Positions 6,156 through 6,165 of a stretch of DNA of 6,165 nucleotides are shown one piece after another (positions within the stretch are counted from its first letter, which is position 1; every line of letters begins with the position of its first letter). Source of the DNA: an uncultured Lachnospiraceae bacterium (GTDB lineage Bacteria > Bacillota > Clostridia > Lachnospirales > Lachnospiraceae). The stretch covers positions 1 to 6,165 of the forward strand of contig CAJORC010000073.1 in assembly GCA_905236615.1 (NCBI GenBank), written 5' to 3'. The notes under the pieces were generated by a model. It ran no database searches. It saw only the letters and a program-made list of their open reading frames with translations, and was not told the origin of the DNA. The position numbers and the translations under genes are program-made.

Positions 6156-6165
6156 CTATCATTAA

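Noticed and set aside
6138..6165. tRNA 3' end as a phage or island attachment site
   Set aside because: No integrase gene and no repeated copy of the tRNA end in the window.
1..6165. Mobile element, CRISPR, toxin-antitoxin or defence system
   Set aside because: All coding space is filled by housekeeping genes plus one flavoprotein; no transposase, terminal repeats, repeat array or small gene pairs were seen.

Overview
The window looks like chromosomal core sequence from a low-to-moderate GC Firmicute of class Clostridia, most plausibly a Lachnospiraceae-type gut or rumen bacterium. The evidence is a PASTA-repeat Ser/Thr kinase end joined directly to rsgA, strong AGGAGG-type ribosome binding sites, a tRNA gene without an encoded CCA, and the protein sequences themselves. 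The family-level placement is an inference from style and context, not from a database match.

Layout: a plus-strand gene string fills 1-5083. It begins inside a membrane-anchored PASTA kinase (2-1057, 5' end and kinase domain outside the window). A 4-nt ATGA overlap leads to the ribosome-maturation GTPase RsgA (1054-1935). After 7 nt comes an FAD-dependent, UDP-galactopyranose-mutase/amine-oxidase-like flavoprotein (1943-3508), and after 30 nt the glycolytic enzyme GpmI (3539-5083). No terminator is visible between these genes, so they could be one transcript. A 12-bp hairpin (5106-5134) with T-rich flanks on both strands ends this unit and also ends the convergent minus-strand deoD gene (5142-5846). 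Upstream of deoD lies an AT-rich control region (5847-6081). It holds a deoD ribosome binding site, a long imperfect palindrome in the deoD leader, an extended -10 promoter on the minus strand, and a divergent TTGACA promoter with A-tracts. The latter drives a CAT-anticodon tRNA (6082-6155) at the right edge.

Functionally, the kinase and RsgA form the well-known Firmicutes pair that connects cell-wall (muropeptide) sensing with late 30S ribosome assembly. The usual next genes, rpe and thiN as in Bacillus subtilis, are absent and replaced by the flavoprotein and gpmI. DeoD salvages purine nucleosides and is a separate, convergent unit. Nothing here looks mobile, viral or like a defence system. 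The parts most worth a second look are the deoD leader palindrome, the uncharacterised flavoprotein in the kinase-rsgA unit, and the Met/Ile2 identity and T-stem mismatch of the tRNA.
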